DNA of 64,000 nucleotides. Origin: Chthoniobacteraceae bacterium. GTDB taxonomy: Bacteria > Verrucomicrobiota > Verrucomicrobiia > Chthoniobacterales > Chthoniobacteraceae. The notes below the pieces were generated by a model, which worked only from the letters and a program-made list of their open reading frames with translations, searched no databases and was not told the origin of the DNA. Position numbers and translations under genes: made by a program. The DNA is taken from the NCBI GenBank assembly GCA_947471505.1, contig CANIWM010000016.1, positions 22,213-86,212 of the forward strand, given 5' to 3'. Shown piece after piece: positions 1 to 9,400 of this stretch (the stretch's first letter is position 1; every line of letters starts with the position of its first letter).

Positions 1-1
1 A

Positions 2-46
2 CAGACGCTCTACCTCGACCGCATGTCCGGCATCGGCGGCGACTGA
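2..46 (+). CDS. C-terminal end of an unidentified protein (partial)
   Basis: An open frame enters from the left edge and ends at TGA 44-46, giving the last 14 residues, QTLYLDRMSGIGGD. The downstream sequence is non-coding up to the insertion element at 147. Too little is present to name a family. It could be the tail of a real gene or chance. Confidence 0.3.
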   Translation, partial: QTLYLDRMSGIGGD

Positions 47-162
47 CAACAGCAACGCCAAGACGGAGGACGATGGAGAGTAGCTCGAAGATTTGTTTCA
101 CGCCAAAATCGGGGGAGCGAACGGACGTCTCACACAAAGAGATTGAGACGCTGTGAAAAAAG

Positions 163-872
163 TCAGTCGAGGGAGGATTTTCCGAGTCTGCGAGCCATGA
201 GGCGGCAGGCAGCACCATAAATGAAGGCGGAATGAAGGCGGTAGAGTGGGACGTTTTGACCTCCCAATCTCGGGCAAGGCGGCGGTAGCGGCTGAGCCAA
301 GCGAAGGTGCGCTCGACGACTCAACGCTTGGGCTGGAGCGTGAAGCCGCCGTCGGCCCAGATGAAGCGCAGCCAGCCAACCACCACGCTGTCAAAAGCAG
401 GGTCTTTGCGCCGCCGCAATCTTGGATAGCTGCGGAGTGGACAAAGACGGCGAGCAACAGCCCGAGACTATCTACCAAAAAGTGCCATTTTCGCCCCAAA
501 GACATTCGTTCCCGCATCAAACCCACGCTCTGCGCGCTGGCCAGCAGTTTTAACGCTCTGGCTATCGAGGGCCGCTGCCGTGGGTGCTTTTTTTTCGGCC
601 TTCGTGCGCACGCGGTCGCGCAGAGCGGCGTTGAGCTTCTCCCATACGCCCTCATTCTGCCACTTGGCGACTAAGCGCCAGTGCGGGAACTCATGCGGCA
701 TCAAGCGCCACGGGCACCCGCTTTGGGTGATGTAGAAGATTGCGTTAAGCATGTGCCGCCGGGGGTAGCGCGCGGGTTACACAAGCGCTTTCGTGCCGGG
801 CAGGAGTCGCCGTAGGCGTTCCCATTCGTTGTCTTTTAAGTCGCTCGTGTATGGTTCGATTTTGCCATCCAC
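163..872 (-). pseudogene. IS5-family DDE transposase, multiply disrupted
   Basis: Conceptual translation recovers the family landmarks in order: LNAIFYITQSGCPWRLMPHE (the insertion-element N-terminal domain), GFDAGTNV, GRKWHFLVDSLGLLLAVFVH, FIWADGG and VVERTFAWLSRYRRL. These need three reading frames. Lesions visible in the sequence are an in-frame TAA at 777-779, a one-base frameshift near 490-500, a second frameshift near 395-410, a TGA at 321-323 where the family has Trp (WVVERT), and a tandem 11-bp duplication (220-230/231-241). The duplication moves the C-terminus (GAACRLMARRLGKSSLD, stop 163-165) out of frame. The likely start is GTG at 872, because an in-frame stop lies just upstream. 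It is not functional. Confidence 0.8.
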
Positions 873-901
873 AGCTTTGCATCAGACCTTCCCAGATCGC
901 A

Positions 902-925
902 CAAGTGCTAATTTACTAGCACTTG
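902..925. repeat. Perfect 9-bp inverted repeat (stem-loop)
   Basis: CAAGTGCTA (902-910) and TAGCACTTG (917-925) are exact inverted complements around a 6-base loop. The hairpin lies just inside the right end of the IS5-like element, upstream of its transposase. It may be part of the element's end, or a transcription/translation block of the kind found at IS termini. Its role is not established. Confidence 0.6.
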
Positions 926-968
926 GACTTTTTCACAGCCTCTTAGTTGCTAAAGAGGCGGCAGCCAG

Positions 969-1166
969 CTATACAGGCTTCACGTTCTCCGCGCGCGGAC
1001 CCTTTGGTCCCTGACCCTCTTTATAACTTACTTTTTGCCCCACCGTCAGTTGGTCAAAAGTCACGCCCTCCACCGAGGTGTGATGAAAAAACAGGTCCAC
1101 CTTCGAAGCACTCTCAATGAATCCAAATCCCTTGTCCGTGATGCGTTTAATAGTGCCTTCAGACAT
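969..1166 (-). CDS. Cold-shock protein (CspA family)
   Basis: A 65-residue single cold-shock domain (five-stranded OB fold) that binds single-stranded RNA/DNA and melts RNA secondary structure in the cytoplasm. RNP1 is visible as KGFGFIE and RNP2 as VDLFFHH, and the C-terminus GPKGPRAENVKPV is typical. Length matches CspA/CspB (65-75 aa). The start is the only Met in frame; no Shine-Dalgarno sequence is visible. It is monocistronic, between the IS5 remnant and a 440-bp non-coding stretch that could hold a long regulatory leader. Family assignment is near certain. Which paralogue it is, or whether it is cold-induced, cannot be said. Confidence 0.95.
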   Translation of the reverse strand: MSEGTIKRITDKGFGFIESASKVDLFFHHTSVEGVTFDQLTVGQKVSYKEGQGPKGPRAENVKPV

Positions 1167-1608
1167 TTGCGTGGATTTGGCTTGTGATGTTACGGGCTCC
1201 GGCGGCTATTTTCAGAGCGGCGTGCTGTTTTGAATTAACTTTCATATTTATATCAAACCCTTGTTATCCAAATCTCAGGCTCGCTGTCAAGCCCCGGTTC
1301 ACTTGTTTTTCCACTCAAACGGCTCTCGCCTCATGAAAGAAAATCTTGCGAACGAATCACAAATCACAACTTATGCACATCTTGCACCATCATACAAAAT
1401 ACAGAGAATAGCGCCTTCTCTACAAAGCTAATACATACTCAAACGGCACCACTCGGAGAGCGTCCCCCGCATCGAGAGCGAGCGGATCAAAAAGCCCCTG
1501 CAAAAATGAGCAACTCGATCAACGAACACCGGAAGTCCTGCGACAACCCAGCGTCGAAGAACGCCCCAACTATTGTTCGGTGGAGAGTGTGACCGCTGTG
1601 CTGATCAC
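1167..1608. other. Non-coding interval, AT-richer than flanks
   Basis: There is no supported gene here. It contains the upstream/leader region of the cold-shock gene (part nearest 1167) and the downstream region of the beta-helix protein gene. No tRNA, convincing terminator or repeat was recognised. Confidence 0.5.
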
Positions 1609-4185
1609 TTACTCATTCCCAATCTCCACATCGTCAATCCACGCCTTCGCCACCGCTGTTCCAGCGCCGATGAATCCCAGCCAGTCGAGGCGCGCGCTCG
1701 TATTGTTGACGAACGGGAGTTTCTCGAAGCGCTGCGTCGGCTTGCCAGCTTCGGTGATGGTGAGCGTGTAGGTGTTGTCGCGGTCTTCGCCCACTTTTGC
1801 GGTGATCTCGATGCGCACCCAGACGTTCGCCGGGATGTCGGCGAGCTTGCGTCCGGGGATGGAAACCGCGCCTTTGTCGAAATCGAGCATCGGCCCGCTT
1901 TGGTAGGCTTTACCGCCGTCGGAGCGGTCTTCGCGCCATTCGTGGACGAGGTGATATCCGGGCTCCAGCTTGATGCTGAATGCGACGCGCGTCGTGCCTT
2001 GGTCGTGGCCGGGGTGATAGTAAAAATGCGGATCGAACGCGGGTTCGATGTCCGGTCCGTCGGTCAATTGCAGGCACCGCTGACCGGTCGCCGCACCTTC
2101 GCCGACGACGCGGATGATGTCGCCTTTCTTATATCCGCCGCTGGCTTGCGTGGGCTTGCCGCCGATTGCGGTCGTTTCAAATCCGTCCGTCAGTTTCAGC
2201 GGCGGGGCTTTTGGCTTTGCGCCATAGACCATCGGCGGGAGCGGTCGCGCTGCGATGGCCTTCCACGCGGCATCACCGGTCACGCCGGCTTTACGCCAGT
2301 CGAACGGCTTGAATCCAATCTTCTCCGCGGGCGATCCGGCGCGCAGCGTGTAGTCGCCTTTATCGCTGTCGGTGAAAAGCGGGTCGGCGATGAGGCTCTC
2401 GGCGTCGTGGCCCCAGAAACGCCAGTCGTCCCACGTCTTCCCGGCGAAGTCGAACGGCTTGCCGCCAGTCTTCCAGTAAAGGTTGCGGTTCACGGCGACG
2501 CGGCCATCGAACCAATTTTTGTCCACGTGACCAAAGAGCCGGCCTTCTTTGAAAACGACGATGTTTTGCTCGAAGGTGAACGCGAGAAAATCCTCGGGCT
2601 TGCTGCGGCGGATTTGAACCTCGCGTTGGTTGGCGAAGATGTTGTTGCGGATGATATTTCCGCGCCCGTAGTGCTGGTGGTAGCCGCCGTCCTGCGTGTC
2701 GTGGACGAGGTTGTTTTCCCACACGATGCCGGTGCTGCCCTCGTCGTTGTAAAGGCCCCATCCGCCGTAGCTGAGGCAGCCGATGTCATGGACCCAGCAA
2801 TCGCGAATGACCGTCCCCGGCTGCGGTCCGAGCGTGTAAACTGCGGCGAGGTCCGACATCTCCCCCCAGCCGAGATGATGCAGTCGGCAGCTCTCCACGA
2901 CGTTGCGCGCGCAGGCCGTTTGCTTGTAGCCCCACGTCCAGCCGATGCTCACGGCGCTGTAGTAAAAATCGCCGATGTCGCAGTTCCGCAGGGTCGTGTC
3001 GCTCGCGTGGAAAATCGTCGCACCGATGCCGCCGGGAAAGTGCCGTCCGCCGCCGGAGATGATCGTATTTTCCACGAGCACATGATGCGTGTGCTCCGGC
3101 CCGACTTGCGAAATCGCCGGGTCGCCGATCTTCACGCCGCCTGCGCCGAGGTCGTGGATGTGACACTTGCGCAGCGTGATTTCGCTGCATCCGCGGCGGA
3201 ACCAAGCGGCGGTCGTGAGCGTGTGGGCGAACTCGCAGTCTTCAAAAAGAACGTCGCGCACGCCGTCGGCTTCGATGGCGGAGATGAGGCTGTTTTCCGC
3301 CTGGCCAAAGAACGCGCCGCCCTTGGGCAGCGTCCATCCTTGATGCTGAAAAGCGAGTCCGCGGAACGTGAGACCTTTCACCAGCTTGTCCGCCTTTGCA
3401 TCGCCGCGGATGATGAGCCACTGCGGCGCGACGGGCGCGACGGCTTCCTTCGGCTCGTCGCCCATGTAGCTAAGCGTGCCGTCGCGTGCGAGGAACCACT
3501 CGCCTTTTTCGTCGAGCGCCGCGCGGTAGTTTTCCAGCCGCATATTGTGAAACGGCGCGAGCGAGAAAAACGGCCCGCGCAACGGTCCGGTGAACTGCAA
3601 CGTGCCGTCCGAATTCGCCGCGGCGAGGCGATGCCGGTTCATGTCCCAGTTGAAATATACGAGCACATTCACATCGGTCGCCTCATCGCCCTTCAGCGCA
3701 GCGAGCGGCGCGGCAAACTCCGGCGCGACGGCGAGCAGCGTGTGCCCGGCCTCGCCGGTGCTCGCGACAACCGGCGAAGTCGGCTGCCCCATCGCCTGAA
3801 TGAAACCCTTGTTCGGCGTCCGGGCCCGCTGGGCGCGCTCACCGTTGATCCAAAGCGCCTCGAACCGCAGGTCTGTCTTCGTCGTCCAAAGCGCGCCGTC
3901 CTTCTTCCAGTCGCCAATCTTCTTCCCGCCGGAAAAAACCGGCCTCGCTCCCGGCGCAGCCTCGTAGCTCACGCCACCATCGCGGGGCTCGAAAACAACG
4001 GCCGCCGTGAGCGAATAGACGCCATCGGAAACCACCACGCGAGCCGGAGAAGCATCGCCCTTTTCCCGCGCCGCGCGGACAGCATCGCGAGCGGCGGCGA
4101 GCGAAGAAATCGGACCATCCGGCGCAACGCGGATTTCAAGTGCGAGAGCGGACGAGGCGGCGAGTAGATAGATAAATGAACGCAT
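1609..4185 (-). CDS. Secreted right-handed beta-helix protein, GH141-like
   Basis: About 858 residues. The start was placed at MRSFIYLLAASSALA because it begins a good signal peptide; an in-frame ATG at 4242 would put 19 non-signal residues in front. The mature start (EIRVAPDGPISSLAAARDAV) and the segments DGVYSL, GARPVFSGG and LWINGERAQRARTPN are the usual opening of right-handed parallel beta-helix carbohydrate-active proteins such as GH141 (fucosidase/xylanase). The middle carries repeated helix rungs with N/D-rich turns. The last 200 or so residues (after about 680) form a separate jelly-roll, LamG-like domain, possibly carbohydrate binding. It probably acts outside the cytoplasm on plant or algal polysaccharide. 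Substrate and catalytic residues were not identified. Confidence 0.75.
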   Translation of the reverse strand: MRSFIYLLAASSALALEIRVAPDGPISSLAAARDAVRAAREKGDASPARVVVSDGVYSLTAAVVFEPRDGGVSYEAAPGARPVFSGGKKIGDWKKDGALWTTKTDLRFEALWINGERAQRARTPNKGFIQAMGQPTSPVVASTGEAGHTLLAVAPEFAAPLAALKGDEATDVNVLVYFNWDMNRHRLAAANSDGTLQFTGPLRGPFFSLAPFHNMRLENYRAALDEKGEWFLARDGTLSYMGDEPKEAVAPVAPQWLIIRGDAKADKLVKGLTFRGLAFQHQGWTLPKGGAFFGQAENSLISAIEADGVRDVLFEDCEFAHTLTTAAWFRRGCSEITLRKCHIHDLGAGGVKIGDPAISQVGPEHTHHVLVENTIISGGGRHFPGGIGATIFHASDTTLRNCDIGDFYYSAVSIGWTWGYKQTACARNVVESCRLHHLGWGEMSDLAAVYTLGPQPGTVIRDCWVHDIGCLSYGGWGLYNDEGSTGIVWENNLVHDTQDGGYHQHYGRGNIIRNNIFANQREVQIRRSKPEDFLAFTFEQNIVVFKEGRLFGHVDKNWFDGRVAVNRNLYWKTGGKPFDFAGKTWDDWRFWGHDAESLIADPLFTDSDKGDYTLRAGSPAEKIGFKPFDWRKAGVTGDAAWKAIAARPLPPMVYGAKPKAPPLKLTDGFETTAIGGKPTQASGGYKKGDIIRVVGEGAATGQRCLQLTDGPDIEPAFDPHFYYHPGHDQGTTRVAFSIKLEPGYHLVHEWREDRSDGGKAYQSGPMLDFDKGAVSIPGRKLADIPANVWVRIEITAKVGEDRDNTYTLTITEAGKPTQRFEKLPFVNNTSARLDWLGFIGAGTAVAKAWIDDVEIGNE

Positions 4186-4280
4186 ACGGTATCGGTGTAT
4201 CGCGCGCTGCCATTCGCTGGGAGCAAAAAAAGGCCCCCGCACTCTCTGCTCGGTCGGCCTTCCCTATCTGATGTGCCCGT

Positions 4281-4455
4281 GTGTGATTATAAGTGCCGCA
4301 GAAGGCTGACGGGCAAAATCTTGTTTAATCCACAAAATCGTAAAATCCTGTCCTCTCTTGTGAAGACAGGATTTTCAGGATTCTTGGGATTGAACTGGAT
4401 TCTTTTCTTCGGCCTCGGTTCACGTTCGCTGGTTCTGTCCTACTTATAATCACAC
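4281..4455. repeat. Nested inverted-repeat element, possible MITE
   Basis: This lies in the 360-bp gap between divergent genes. GTGTGATTATAAGT (4281-4294) and its exact reverse complement (4442-4455) bracket about 147 bp. Inside is a perfect 11-bp stem, AAAATCCTGTC (4342-4352) with GACAGGATTTT (4365-4375), followed by degenerate copies of an ATCCTG/AGGATT motif. There is no open frame. This organisation resembles non-autonomous repeats, though it could also affect expression of the cyclophilin gene downstream. The rest of 4186-4545 shows nothing else. Confidence 0.55.
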
Positions 4456-4545
4456 CCGATGTCACCGGGGAGCGTGAGATTTTTACCCCACGGAGCTTAC
4501 GAAGTCTTGATTCTGGCTCGTCGAGCCGACACGGTGCTCGCCTAT

Positions 4546-5043
4546 ATGGAAGACATTCGCATCATCATCAATACAGACAAAGGCAGCATCGAAGGAACGC
4601 TCTACGCGAGCAAAGTCCCTATGACGGCTGCCAATTTCCTCAACCTCGCCAAGCGCGGTTATTACAATGGAATCAAGTTTCACCGCGTCATCGCCAACTT
4701 CATGATTCAGGGCGGCGACCCGACAGGCACAGGCGCAGGCGGTCCAGGCTACAAGTTCGGCGACGAATTCGACCGCTCACTACGGCACTCAACCGCTGGA
4801 GTTTTCTCGATGGCGAATGCGGGCCCCGGCACGAATGGCAGCCAGTTTTTCATCACCCACGGACCGACGCCCCATCTCGACGGCAAGCACTCCGTTTTCG
4901 GCAACGTAACGAAGGGCCAAAACGTCGTGGATACGATTGCGCAAGGCGATAAAATCAAAAGCATCGAGGTCCTAGATTCGACGGACGATCTGTTCGCAGC
5001 GCAAAAAACGAACCTCGATAAGTGGAATAAGATTCTCGGCTAA
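4546..5043 (+). CDS. Cyclophilin-type peptidyl-prolyl cis-trans isomerase
   Basis: 165 residues; catalyses cis-trans isomerisation of X-Pro peptide bonds during protein folding. Cyclophilin signatures visible are [20 protein letters not shown], then [20 protein letters not shown] and [11 protein letters not shown], which supply the catalytic Arg, Phe, Gln and His. The start was set at ATG 4546 ([20 protein letters not shown]). The frame stays open upstream to 4459, but that extension has no family similarity. No signal peptide, so cytoplasmic. A 12-bp gap to the pyruvate kinase gene suggests co-transcription. The C-terminus after about residue 140 is a short extension. Confidence 0.93.
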   Translation: MEDIRIIINTDKGSIEGTLYASKVPMTAANFLNLAKRGYYNGIKFHRVIANFMIQGGDPTGTGAGGPGYKFGDEFDRSLRHSTAGVFSMANAGPGTNGSQFFITHGPTPHLDGKHSVFGNVTKGQNVVDTIAQGDKIKSIEVLDSTDDLFAAQKTNLDKWNKILG

Positions 5044-5055
5044 ATAGAATACCCG

Positions 5056-6459
5056 ATGCGTAAGACAAAGATCGTGGTGACGCTGGGCCCGGCCACCGAA
5101 TCACCAGAAGTGCTCCGCTCGCTCATCGCGGCGGGAGTATCGGTCTTCCGCATCAACATGAGTCACGCAAAGCACGAGACCGTCCGGGCACTCGTGCCTC
5201 GCATCCGCCAAATCGCTGAAGAGTCGGGCGTGGTCGTGGGCATCTTGCTGGATACGCAAGGACCGGCGATTCGCACGGGCGACGTCCCTGCGAAACTCAC
5301 ACTGAAGCGCGGAGATATTTTCGAGTTCACGGTACGCGGAACGGCGGCGACGGAAACGATGAGCGTGGGGGTGAATTACGATCATCTCGCGGAGGATCTG
5401 GACGTCGGCAATTTAGTGATTGTAGATAACGGCCTCATCCACATGCGCGTTCTTTCGAAGACGGAAGGCGCGCTACGGTGCGAGGTGCTGACGCCCGGCG
5501 AGATGGGATCTCGTCGCCATATCAATCTGCCCGGCGTTCACGTAAAACTGCCCGCATTAACGGAAAAAGACCTCGCCGATGTCGCGCTGGCGGCGGCGAT
5601 GCGCGTGGACTTTGTGGCGCTCAGTTTTTGCCGGTTCCCTCAAGACGTGGAGCAACTCCGCAGCGTCCTCCTGACGCATGGCAGCACGGCGAAGATCGTC
5701 GCAAAAATCGAGGACCAACTCGCGGTGGGGAACCTTGAAGGAATCATCGAAGTGGCCGACGCAGTGATGGTCGCGCGCGGCGACCTCGGCGTGGAGTGCC
5801 CGATGGAAGACCTCCCAATCATCCAACGCCGGATCGTGCGCCGATGCATCATTCAAGGCCGCCCGGTGATCGTCGCAACGCAGATGCTAGAGAGTATGAT
5901 CGCCAACCCCGTGCCGACACGTGCGGAGGTGACAGACGTTGCCAATGCAGTCTTTGAGGAAGCTGATGCCATCATGCTCAGCGGCGAGACGAGCGTCGGG
6001 AATTACCCAGTGGAGGCTGTCGCCGTGCTGGATAGAATCGCACGGCGCATCGAGCTCAGCGGCGGCCTCGGCTTCGCACAAAAATCAGTACTCGATAACG
6101 ACCGCGAAAAAACAGCGAATGCAGCGGTGACACTCGCGAACACCTTCCCTGAAGCAAAGCTCGTCGTTTTTACGCGACGCGGCACCCTTGCGGGATATGT
6201 CGCGGGCCTTCGCCCGAAAAAAGCGCCCATCCACGCCTTCACTCCGACGTGGGAGCAATGCCGTCGGCTCTCCCTTCTGCGGGGACTCACTGCGCATCAG
6301 CTCGATTTTTCCGAGACGCCAGCGGAGACAGTCAATGCAGCGGAGAAAGTGCTTCTCGAACGCGGCCTCGCGAAACCCGGCGAGCATCTCATCATCGTCG
6401 CAGATATGTTCACCGGCGATAGCTTCGACGGTATCCAACTCCGGCGCATTGGCGGATAA
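5056..6459 (+). CDS. pyk: Pyruvate kinase
   Basis: 467 residues, the usual bacterial length. Transfers phosphate from phosphoenolpyruvate to ADP in the last step of glycolysis. Visible landmarks are the N-terminal RKTKIVVTLGPATESPE, RINMSHA, the active-site region AKIEDQLAVGNLEGI, MVARGDLGVECPMEDLP and ATQMLESMI, then ADAIMLSGETSVGNYPVEAV. The C-terminal regulatory-type domain runs from about residue 350 and is slightly short. It follows the cyclophilin by 12 bp on the same strand and converges on the ABC transporter gene with only 5 bp between stops, with no visible terminator. Function is secure; allosteric behaviour is not readable. Confidence 0.97.
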   Translation: MRKTKIVVTLGPATESPEVLRSLIAAGVSVFRINMSHAKHETVRALVPRIRQIAEESGVVVGILLDTQGPAIRTGDVPAKLTLKRGDIFEFTVRGTAATETMSVGVNYDHLAEDLDVGNLVIVDNGLIHMRVLSKTEGALRCEVLTPGEMGSRRHINLPGVHVKLPALTEKDLADVALAAAMRVDFVALSFCRFPQDVEQLRSVLLTHGSTAKIVAKIEDQLAVGNLEGIIEVADAVMVARGDLGVECPMEDLPIIQRRIVRRCIIQGRPVIVATQMLESMIANPVPTRAEVTDVANAVFEEADAIMLSGETSVGNYPVEAVAVLDRIARRIELSGGLGFAQKSVLDNDREKTANAAVTLANTFPEAKLVVFTRRGTLAGYVAGLRPKKAPIHAFTPTWEQCRRLSLLRGLTAHQLDFSETPAETVNAAEKVLLERGLAKPGEHLIIVADMFTGDSFDGIQLRRIGG

Positions 6460-6464
6460 AGAGG

Positions 6465-9400
6465 CTACGTCGCCGTGCGGTTCAGTTGCCGGCGGAGGAT
6501 GGAACCAAGCAGGACGAGCATTCCTGCAGATGTGCTAAGGAGGATCAGCGCGTTGCGAAAATAGACGCTGGATGTCCAGCCGAGGTCTTTGTCGGCAAAC
6601 CAGTAAAAATGGTGCTTTTCCGGGCTAAAGAACACATTGAGCCGGTAGTCGCGGCGATAGTCGTTTTGCTCGCTCTCGGCTTTGGAGACCATGTCGTTGA
6701 TCTTAGTGTTGTTATAAAGTTGGTCAGCGCTCGTGAGATACACTTTCGTCCGGAAATCGCGGAGCGTCGGAGCGCTTCCGTCGATGATTTCGTCGATTCG
6801 CCCAAGTCGGCGATCAATTTCCCGTGCAGAGCCAGCTTCGAGCCCGGAGAGCTGAGCGAGCGTTTCTTTGAGGTCTGCGAGCCTGTCGTTTTCCGCCGGT
6901 GTGGTATTTGGATTCTTAGCTAAGGCGCGGATCATTTCATTAAGCCGGGTCTGCCGAATCGTAAGCGGATTCAGCTTCGCCTGCGCGACGACAAGCGACT
7001 CGTAACTATAGTGAGTAGCGACGAGGCGACTGATGAATGGGACGCGCAGTTTCTTTTCTGTCTCAGCGTCGTCCGGCGACTTCGTGGCGTTGAAGATTCG
7101 GTTAAACGAATACAGCAAGTCAGGGTCTCGGTTCATTTCATCGTACTTGATGAGCGCACCGCCAAAGATTAGCTGCGGAATGAGGATGAGAGGGACGAGC
7201 ATCGCAGCAGTCTTCGAATTGGGCACGACGGCGGAAACAAGCAGGCCGAGCGAGATACCGCTGACGGCGGTAAAAAATGTCCACAGGAAATAGACGTGGA
7301 ACATTCCGCGCACTTCGAGAATCCAGTTCCCGACGAAGACAAACAGCGCACACTGGAACGCGGAAAAGACGCAAAGGGTCAGGAATTTCGCCAGCACGTA
7401 ATAGCCGATACTAACGTTCAGATTCCGCTCACGCTGGAGGATGACGCGATCGCGGATGATGTCCTCGACGCTGTTCATCAGCGCTAGGAAGAGGGCGACA
7501 AGCAGCGAGATGAAGATGTATGTCGGGATGTGAAATGCGTGGGCGAAGACGTAACCTCCCTCGGGCACATCCTTTTTATCGGTAAAGTAGAGCGCCCAGC
7601 CGACAACGAATGCCAGCGAGGGCGGAGCGAGCAGCGTGACAAACAGGCTGGCCAAATTGCGAAGCTTCGAGAGGAAGGCGCGACGCAGGAGCGTGGTAAA
7701 TTGCAGCCACTCTTCGCGAGCGCGGACCTTGATCAACGGCGGAGCAACGGGCTTTTTTGCAGGCTCGGTTGCCGTGGGCGTGGCGTTGGTAGATTGCTGC
7801 TTCAGCGAAATCTGCCGCATGTCCTGATAGAGCCGATGGGTCTCGTATCGGTCACGCCAGAAGTCCGGCGAGAAACGGCGCGCCGGGATGAGTTGACCGT
7901 TGGTGGCCTCCTCCAAAATCTCGTCGCCGCTGAGGTCGTGCAGGGGCGTCTCAATGATGTCGAACGCGAACTCGGGGCGACGACCTTCGCTGGCAACGAT
8001 TTCCGCCGAGATGCCTTTTTCATGGATCGCAGCCTCGCCGAAGTAATCGAGCATCTGAGACGGACTGCCGTGGAAAACCATCTTGCCGCCACGGTCGAGA
8101 AGCACCGCTTTATTAAACATCTGAAAGAGCCGCTGGCTTGGCTGGTGGATGACGACGAGCACGATCTTGTTGTGCGCTAGGCCACGGATGATCTCGATAA
8201 CATGCTCGCTGTCCTTGCTACTGAGGCCGCTTGTGGGCTCGTCAAACAGGAACACGTCGGCGCTGGAGATCATGTCGAGGCCGATGTTCAGTCGCTTCCG
8301 TTCGCCACCGGACAGCGTCTTTTTTTCGGCGGAGCCGACGATGACATCGCGGCGCTCGGCGAGCCCGAGTTCCACGAGACGCCCGTCCACCCGGCGTTCG
8401 CGATCCCGCTTGCTGAGGTGCGGTGAACGGATACTGGCTGCGTAGCGGAGGTTTTCCTCGACGGTGAGGTGGTCGTCAAATGCATCATCTTGCGGGATGA
8501 ATGCGATGAATCGCTTAAAGTCGTCGAGGTCGTCGTACAGCGATTGGCCGTTGAGCAGAACGGTGCCGCGCGTGGGCGGGAGGCGTCCTGCGATAGCTCG
8601 AAGGAGTGTGCTTTTTCCCGAACCGCTGCCTCCCATCACGCAGACAATATCGCCACGGTTGAGCGTGAAGGTGATACCGTCGAGCGCCTTTACCTTGTCC
8701 CCGAAATGGCACGTGAGGTCGTGCAATTCGATGCTGGAAACGATATTGCGCTCCTCTTCAATGATGCGCTCGCTGAAGTCGCACCGCAGCCCTTGCCCTG
8801 CGTCGATACGGATGATGTCGCCATCTTTCAGGTCGCACTTTCCGCCGACGGGAACGGTGCGTTCCCCCACGGTAATGTCGCGGTATGCTTCGATGACTTC
8901 GAGTTGGCCGACCCGATTCTCGTAGTCGCACAATATCTTCAGCAGCACCGCGCCAGACGTCCCAGGGGACAGCAGGATGTCATCGACTTGCAGCCGCTGT
9001 GTTTGATTCGAAACGTGATAGACGCTCTTGTAGCTCTTGAGCTGAAATCGCCCGCCCAGAGCCCGCGCGCGACGGCGGAGATCGGACAGGACCAACTCTG
9101 AGTCGTTGTGGAAAATGATGCGGTCTTCGAGATTGCCGTTCAGCAGTGTACCTTGGCGGAGCGCGACGTTGTTAAACATCGCGTCCATGTTTTTCAGCGC
9201 GCGGACTTGAACCTTCAGTCCGAAGCGCACCTCCAAAATGCTGTCGCGACTCCGAGCCCGAGCGATCTGCACTTCGTCGCTATCGTTCAACTCAAGATAG
9301 ACCTGCGTGACGGCGATGTTCTTCTTCGCGTTAAAGTAATACGAGAGGTCTTGGAAGGTGAGCACTTGCTCGTCGAGGATGACACGCTGACCTGCATAGA

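Larger units (their letters stand above)
147..943 (-). mobile_element. Degenerate IS5-family insertion sequence
   Basis: About 0.8 kb bounded by imperfect terminal inverted repeats. The left end (about 147-165) reads GACGCTGTGAAAAAAGTCA. The right end (about 923-943), read on the minus strand, begins GAGGCTGTGAAAAAGTC. Size, ends and the single transposase frame fit small IS5-family elements. The transposase has several lesions, so the element cannot move by itself. No clear target-site duplication was seen. Confidence 0.75.

Noticed and set aside
1573..4167. An 864-codon open frame on the plus strand
   Set aside because: Antisense to the beta-helix protein; composition is Arg/Asp/Val-rich as expected from the complement of a high-GC gene, with no recognisable domain, whereas the minus strand has a signal peptide and family motifs.
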